Below, in pieces: positions 59,153 through 64,000 of a stretch of 64,000 nucleotides of DNA. Source of the DNA: Sphingobacteriales bacterium 44-15. Lineage in GTDB: Bacteria; Bacteroidota; Bacteroidia; Chitinophagales; Chitinophagaceae. The stretch is from positions 533,498-597,497 of the forward strand of contig MKWG01000043.1 in assembly GCA_001899685.1 (NCBI GenBank). The letters run 5' to 3'. How positions within the stretch are numbered: the stretch's first letter is position 1; each line of letters opens with the position of its first letter. The notes under the pieces are model-generated. The model was not told the origin of the DNA, did no database searches, and saw only the letters and a program-made list of their open reading frames with translations. A program made the translations under genes and the position numbers.

Positions 59153-59505
59153 AACACAGCTCTCATAAAGGTAGATATTCTTTTGCTACAATAAATGAAA
59201 TGTGATAAACCTGATTGCAAATTCCATCGTTGCCGGGTATCCTGTAATCTTCCCTTGCATAGTCCCCGCGTGTCAGGCGCCGGCCCTATCAGATAACGTA
59301 GATAGTAGTGTTGTCCCGGTAGCAAGAAGTCCCATTCCTGAAAGCCATTGCTGCCCGGTAGCGACAAGAACATACCGCCAATATTCTCCAGAGTGCTTCA
59401 TAAACGGTTGAATAGTGATGCCCTGCATTGCCCTTTGTACCGGCAACAGACCGGCTAACTCATCTCTCCACTGCTCAGCTCCGGCAGCACCATGCTTTTA
59501 AACCG

Positions 59506-61425
59506 ATGAAAGCTTTTTTCTATCCCGCTCCTCTTTCCTTTTTCAATACATTTGCCCTAAACTTCTCCGGATTGAAGCATTTAAAAGCAGTTAATAAGTA
59601 TTTCAGGAAATATAAGTGGCGTTTTTTGCTGGGCATCCTGTTCGTGATCGTTTCAAATTATTTCGGTATACTGGCGCCGCAGGTTACGGGGTATGTGATG
59701 GATAAGGTGCAGGACAAGATGCAGCCGCTGGCAGGGGTGGCATCAGGGTATAATAAAGCCGCTGCGCAGGAGTATGATCCGCTGGTAAAGCTTTTCATCA
59801 AACAACTGGAAGAACAGATCAGCGCGCACAGCTTCACCTGGCTGGTGATGATCTGCGGGCTGACCTTACTGGCATTTGCCCTCCTGAGAGGATTATTCAT
59901 GTTCTTTATGCGGCAGACCATCATCGTGATGAGCCGGCTGATAGAATATGATCAGAAGAATGAAGTATACCGGCATTACCAGCAACTGGATACCTCTTTC
60001 TACAAAGTACACAGCACCGGCGACCTGATGAGCCGTATGGCTGAAGATGTAAGCCGCGTGCGCATGTATACCGGACCGGCAATGATGTACTTCTTTAATC
60101 TTGTGGCACTGATAGGGCTGAGCCTCTTTTACATGGTAAGAAAAAACCCCGAACTAACCTTATATGTGCTGGCGCCTCTGCCCATACTTGCCGTAACTAT
60201 TTATATTGTCAATACCATCATTCATAAAAAAAGTGAAAACATACAGGCACAGCTCAGCAGTCTTACCACCAACGCGCAGGAGTCTTACTCCGGCATAAGG
60301 GTCATTAAATCATTTGTGCAGGAGAAGGCTATGGAGCAGTTTTTTGAAAGCAACAGTGAAGCTTACAAAAAAAGCGCAGTAAACCTTGCTAAGATCGAAG
60401 CTATTTATTTTCCTTCCATCGGGCTGCTGATAGGGTTAAGCACACTGCTTACCATTATGATCGGCGGGTTGTATCATATCCGAAACCCTGAGCAGATCAC
60501 TATCGGGACCATTGCCGAGTTTGTAGTGTATATCAATATGCTTACATTTCCCGTAAGCTCTATAGGATGGGTGGCAAGCATGATCCAGCGTGCTTCCGCT
60601 TCCCAAAAAAGGCTGAACGAGTTTTTGGAAACAAAGCCTGCTATACTCAATCCCCCTGCCCCGGTAAAAGCAACACTGAAAGGGCATATTCATTTTGATA
60701 AAGTAAATTTCACTTACTCCCATACCGGCATTAAAGCATTAACTGATTTTACCCTCGACATACCCCGCGGCAATAAAATTGCGGTGATAGGAAAAACCGG
60801 GAGCGGTAAGTCTACCATTGCCCAGTTGCTTTTAAGAATGTACGACCCGGACAACGGCAATATTTTTATCGACGGCATAGATCTGAAAACAATGGACATC
60901 CGTGAACTGCGCAGGCAGATCAGCTATGTACCCCAGGATGTATTTCTTTTCAGTGATACCATTTCCGGCAATATCCGTTTCGGGCTGGATGCCGCTACAG
61001 ACGAAATGATCCGTAAAGCAGCCCGGCAGGCCAGCGTGGAAAAAGAGATCAATCACTTTCCCAACGGCTTTGAAACGCTGGTTGGGGAGAGAGGAGTAAC
61101 GTTAAGCGGCGGGCAGAAGCAGCGGATATCCATTGCCCGGGCAATGATAAAAGACCCGGGGATCGTGATATTCGACGACTGCCTGAGCGCCGTGGATGCG
61201 CGTACGGAAAAGGAGATCATCGCTAACCTGTATGAATACCTGCAGCATAAAACCGCGGTGATCATCACCCACCGCATATTCAGCCTTTTCAATTTCGATA
61301 CCATAATCGTCATGGAAGAAGGGCGGATAGTGGAGCAGGGGACGCACGAAAGCCTGCTGGCGCTCAATGGCCGGTATACCGAAATGTACCTCCGCCAGCA
61401 GGAACAGGAGGAAAAAGAGGGCTAA
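59506..61425 (+). CDS. ABC transporter, fused permease/ATPase (MsbA/lipid-type exporter)
   Basis: Walker A GKTGSGKST, signature LSGGQKQRISIARA, Walker B IVIFDDCLSAVD; start chosen at MKAFFYP. Confidence 0.95.
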   Translation: MKAFFYPAPLSFFNTFALNFSGLKHLKAVNKYFRKYKWRFLLGILFVIVSNYFGILAPQVTGYVMDKVQDKMQPLAGVASGYNKAAAQEYDPLVKLFIKQLEEQISAHSFTWLVMICGLTLLAFALLRGLFMFFMRQTIIVMSRLIEYDQKNEVYRHYQQLDTSFYKVHSTGDLMSRMAEDVSRVRMYTGPAMMYFFNLVALIGLSLFYMVRKNPELTLYVLAPLPILAVTIYIVNTIIHKKSENIQAQLSSLTTNAQESYSGIRVIKSFVQEKAMEQFFESNSEAYKKSAVNLAKIEAIYFPSIGLLIGLSTLLTIMIGGLYHIRNPEQITIGTIAEFVVYINMLTFPVSSIGWVASMIQRASASQKRLNEFLETKPAILNPPAPVKATLKGHIHFDKVNFTYSHTGIKALTDFTLDIPRGNKIAVIGKTGSGKSTIAQLLLRMYDPDNGNIFIDGIDLKTMDIRELRRQISYVPQDVFLFSDTISGNIRFGLDAATDEMIRKAARQASVEKEINHFPNGFETLVGERGVTLSGGQKQRISIARAMIKDPGIVIFDDCLSAVDARTEKEIIANLYEYLQHKTAVIITHRIFSLFNFDTIIVMEEGRIVEQGTHESLLALNGRYTEMYLRQQEQEEKEG

Positions 61426-61540
61426 ATCCTTTGCCTGTAGCGAATTATAAGAGTTTTGGTTAAAATTTTGTCAATTCAAAAACAATTTTATCTTTGTCAA
61501 TCATAAAAACGGATAAGTTAAACTATTAAAAAAAATTACT

Positions 61541-61972
61541 GTGGCGTACGACAACAATGACAAAAGAATGGAAAGTGTGTATAGCAAAAGAATCCGTGCC
61601 GGCAAAAGACGGACCTATTTTTTTGATGTTAGAAGCACACGCAACCAGGACTACTATCTGACGATTACTGAAAGCCGTAAACGCTTTAATGACAATGGTT
61701 ACGACAGACATAAGATTTTCCTTTACAAGGAAGACTTTAACAAGTTCATTAAGGCGCTGAATGAAGCAGTAGATCATGTAAAAACAGAACTGATGCCTGA
61801 CTTCGACTTTGACGCGTTTAATCATGACACACCTTTAGCGGAAGGCGAGGATATTGAGGCGGGAGAAATCGAGGAAGTAGATGCTGTGACCGACTCTGAA
61901 GTGAATGCAGGCCCGGCTCCTTCGGCAGTTGCCCAGGATAACGGCGCTGATGAAGAAGTGGATAAATGGTAA
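61541..61972 (+). CDS. DUF3276 (PUR-alpha-like) protein
   Basis: VYSKRIRAGKRRTYFFDVRSTRNQDYYLTITESRKRF; GTG start. Confidence 0.88.
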   Translation: MAYDNNDKRMESVYSKRIRAGKRRTYFFDVRSTRNQDYYLTITESRKRFNDNGYDRHKIFLYKEDFNKFIKALNEAVDHVKTELMPDFDFDAFNHDTPLAEGEDIEAGEIEEVDAVTDSEVNAGPAPSAVAQDNGADEEVDKW

Positions 61973-62008
61973 CTCGAATCTGATCCGTCAGCTTTATAAA
62001 TAATAAAC

Positions 62009-62036
62009 AAAGACCCCGGCAATACCGGGGTCTTTT
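62009..62036 (+). terminator. Intrinsic terminator
   Basis: AAAGACCCCGG-CAATA-CCGGGGTCTTTT. Confidence 0.8.
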
Positions 62037-62041
62037 AGTTA

Positions 62042-62100
62042 AGACATTCTCACGTTTGTCATTTATCGTCTGTCGCCTCACGTTTATCATTTGGTACACC
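62042..62100. repeat. Dispersed repeat, copy h, between convergent DUF3276 and pgi genes
   Basis: TCTCACGTTTGTCATTTATCGTCTGTCGCCTCACGTTTATCATTT shares TTTATCGTSTGTCGC with copy d. Confidence 0.5.
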
Positions 62101-63753
62101 CTACCCGGCTATCATACTTTTATACTTATTGATCAGCCCGTTGGTAGACGAATCATGGGAGGAAACTTCAGTTTCTGCTTTTAATTCAGGCAATATCCTG
62201 TTGGCCAATTGTTTGCCAAGCTCCACTCCCCACTGGTCAAAGCTGAAGATATTCCAGATCACCCCCTGAACAAATATTTTATGCTCGTACAGGGCGATCA
62301 GTTGCCCCAACGTATATGGCGTGATCTTTTTGATAAGGAAGGAATTGGTAGGCTTGTTGCCTTCAAAGACTTTAAAGGGAGCTACCTTTTCTTTCTCTGC
62401 AGCGCTCATGCCCGAAAGCTCTGCATCCACCTCTTCCCTTGTCTTGCCATTCATAAGCGCTTCCGTTTGTGCAAAAAAATTGGACAACAGCTTTTGATGA
62501 TGATCGCCTATCGGGTTGTGAGAAATGGCAGGGGCAATAAAATCGCAGGGTATCAACACAGTTCCCTGGTGGATCAATTGGTAAAACGCGTGCTGACCGT
62601 TAGTGCCGGGCTCTCCCCATATCACCGGGCCGGTAGCATAGTCCGTATCAATACCATTGCGGTCTACATGCTTGCCATTGCTTTCCATATTACCCTGCTG
62701 AAAATATGCAGGGAAACGGTGCATGTATTGATCGTATGGCAAAATTGCCTCCGTTTGCGTTCCAAAGAAATTGGTGTACCAAAGCCCCACAAGCGCCATG
62801 ATCACAGGAATATTTTTTTCAAAGCTTTCATAACGGAAATGATTATCCGTAGCATGCGCGCCCTGCAGCAGTTTCTCGAAATTATCGTACCCAATGGTAA
62901 GCACTATAGACAGGCCAATGGCGCTCCACAGGCTGTAGCGGCCGCCTACCCAATCCCAGAACTCAAACATATTGGCTTTATCAATGCCAAAAGCTACTAC
63001 TTCCTTTTCATTGGTGGATAGGGCTACGAAATGCTTTGCTACAGCTTTTTCGTCTTTGGCAGTATCCAGGAACCAGCGTCTTGCCGTATGTGCATTTGTC
63101 ATGGTTTCCTGGGTGGTAAATGTCTTGGAAGCAATAAGGAACAGGGTTTCCTCCGGTGTTACCAGCTTCAGCTTTTCTGCAATATGTGTACCGTCTACGT
63201 TGGAAACAAAATGTGCTTCTATGCCTTCTTTCCAGTAAGGCTTCAGCGCTTCAGACACCATTACCGGGCCGAGATCGCTCCCGCCAATCCCTATATTGAC
63301 AATATACCTGATCTTTTTACCGCTGTATCCCTTCCATTCCCCGCTGTGCACCTTTCCTGCAAATGCGTTCATCTGGCTGAGCACTCTCTGCACCTCCGGC
63401 ATCACGTCCTGCCCGTCTGTTATCACCGGCGATCCTGATACATTCCTCAACGCGGTATGCAGTACGGCCCTGTTTTCTGTCTGGTTGATCTTTTCACCGG
63501 AAAACATTGCCTCAATAGCCTCTTTCAGGCGGCATTCTTTGGCCAATGACAGCAAAGCTGCCAGCGTTTTATCATCAATAATATTTTTAGAGTAGTCAAA
63601 CAGGATATCTTCAAGCCGGATAGCATGTTTGTCAAACCTCTGCGGATCGGATTTAAACAGATCTTTGATCTTTATGTCTTTCATTACCTGGTAACAGGCT
63701 GTCAGTTCTTTCCATGACTTTGTTGCTTGCGGGTTAACTGTTGGGAATGCCAT
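62101..63753 (-). CDS. pgi: Glucose-6-phosphate isomerase
   Basis: [51 protein letters not shown]. Confidence 0.97.
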   Translation of the reverse strand: MAFPTVNPQATKSWKELTACYQVMKDIKIKDLFKSDPQRFDKHAIRLEDILFDYSKNIIDDKTLAALLSLAKECRLKEAIEAMFSGEKINQTENRAVLHTALRNVSGSPVITDGQDVMPEVQRVLSQMNAFAGKVHSGEWKGYSGKKIRYIVNIGIGGSDLGPVMVSEALKPYWKEGIEAHFVSNVDGTHIAEKLKLVTPEETLFLIASKTFTTQETMTNAHTARRWFLDTAKDEKAVAKHFVALSTNEKEVVAFGIDKANMFEFWDWVGGRYSLWSAIGLSIVLTIGYDNFEKLLQGAHATDNHFRYESFEKNIPVIMALVGLWYTNFFGTQTEAILPYDQYMHRFPAYFQQGNMESNGKHVDRNGIDTDYATGPVIWGEPGTNGQHAFYQLIHQGTVLIPCDFIAPAISHNPIGDHHQKLLSNFFAQTEALMNGKTREEVDAELSGMSAAEKEKVAPFKVFEGNKPTNSFLIKKITPYTLGQLIALYEHKIFVQGVIWNIFSFDQWGVELGKQLANRILPELKAETEVSSHDSSTNGLINKYKSMIAG

Positions 63754-63886
63754 AGCTGATGATTTATTTCAAAGATAGGGGTTTCAGTTTACCCCATAGA
63801 CTCAAGGCATCTCTTGCATCTACAGCATACATACCCCATACCTTATGCCATATACACCTTATACCTCATGCCTTCCCCTTCATCCC

Positions 63887-64000
63887 TCACAACCGCACCA
63901 CCTCACCCGTTCTCACAGATTCATCGCAGGCGAAGGCGATCCTCAGGCTGTTCACGGCATCTTCCATGTGATCGGTGAGATCCGCACCAGTGGTAATGGC
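63887..64000 (-). CDS. Gfo/Idh/MocA-family oxidoreductase C-terminus (truncated by window)
   Basis: Minus-strand reading AITTGADLTDHMEDAVNSLRIAFACDESVRTGEVVRL*. Confidence 0.65.
   Translation of the reverse strand, partial: AITTGADLTDHMEDAVNSLRIAFACDESVRTGEVVRL

Noticed and set aside
59153-59505. Repeated CCCGGTAGCRASAAG segments upstream of the ABC transporter
   Set aside because: Only two short copies (about 15 nt); too weak to call a repeat family or regulatory site.
62209-63021. 270-aa plus-strand ORF
   Set aside because: Antisense to pgi; shadow ORF.

Overview
The window is chromosomal DNA from a Bacteroidota member, probably Chitinophagaceae-like; the taxon is inferred from SusC/SusD pairs, ECF-sigma/FecR, DUF1573, DUF3276 and TAnnTTTG promoters. 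About 53 kb of it is three adjacent polysaccharide utilization loci (PULs). PUL-A (about 5.5-22.9 kb): two LacI regulators, GH88, two heparinase II/III-family proteins (one frameshifted), a BNR/beta-propeller protein, an alginate-lyase-like plus beta-helix fusion, two lipoproteins, and SusD/SusC. PUL-B (about 30.3-43.2 kb): a formylglycine-generating enzyme (FGE)-like protein, SusC/SusD and three Cys-type sulfatases. PUL-C (about 48.3-59.2 kb): ECF sigma, FecR, STN-SusC, SusD, a GH29-like fucosidase and a beta-helix protein. An AT-rich accessory island lies between PUL-A and PUL-B, next to tRNA-Ser. It starts with a decayed tyrosine recombinase and may end at a degenerate tRNA 3' fragment. The observations most worth follow-up are: (1) a dispersed family of small MITE/REP-like palindromic repeats, two near-identical copies of which bracket the sulfatase trio and one of which supplies stop codons to two convergent genes; (2) a matched pair of 19-bp palindromic operators at two promoters of PUL-B; (3) antisense-oriented intrinsic terminators upstream of two SusC genes, suggesting PUL antisense sRNAs; (4) a secreted protein with ten gapless NPxxNxxI-type octapeptide repeats; (5) a one-base frameshift in a heparinase gene; (6) a possible tRNA-bounded island. 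No CRISPR array or recognisable defence system was found. All family calls come from reading sequence motifs; no database searches were run.
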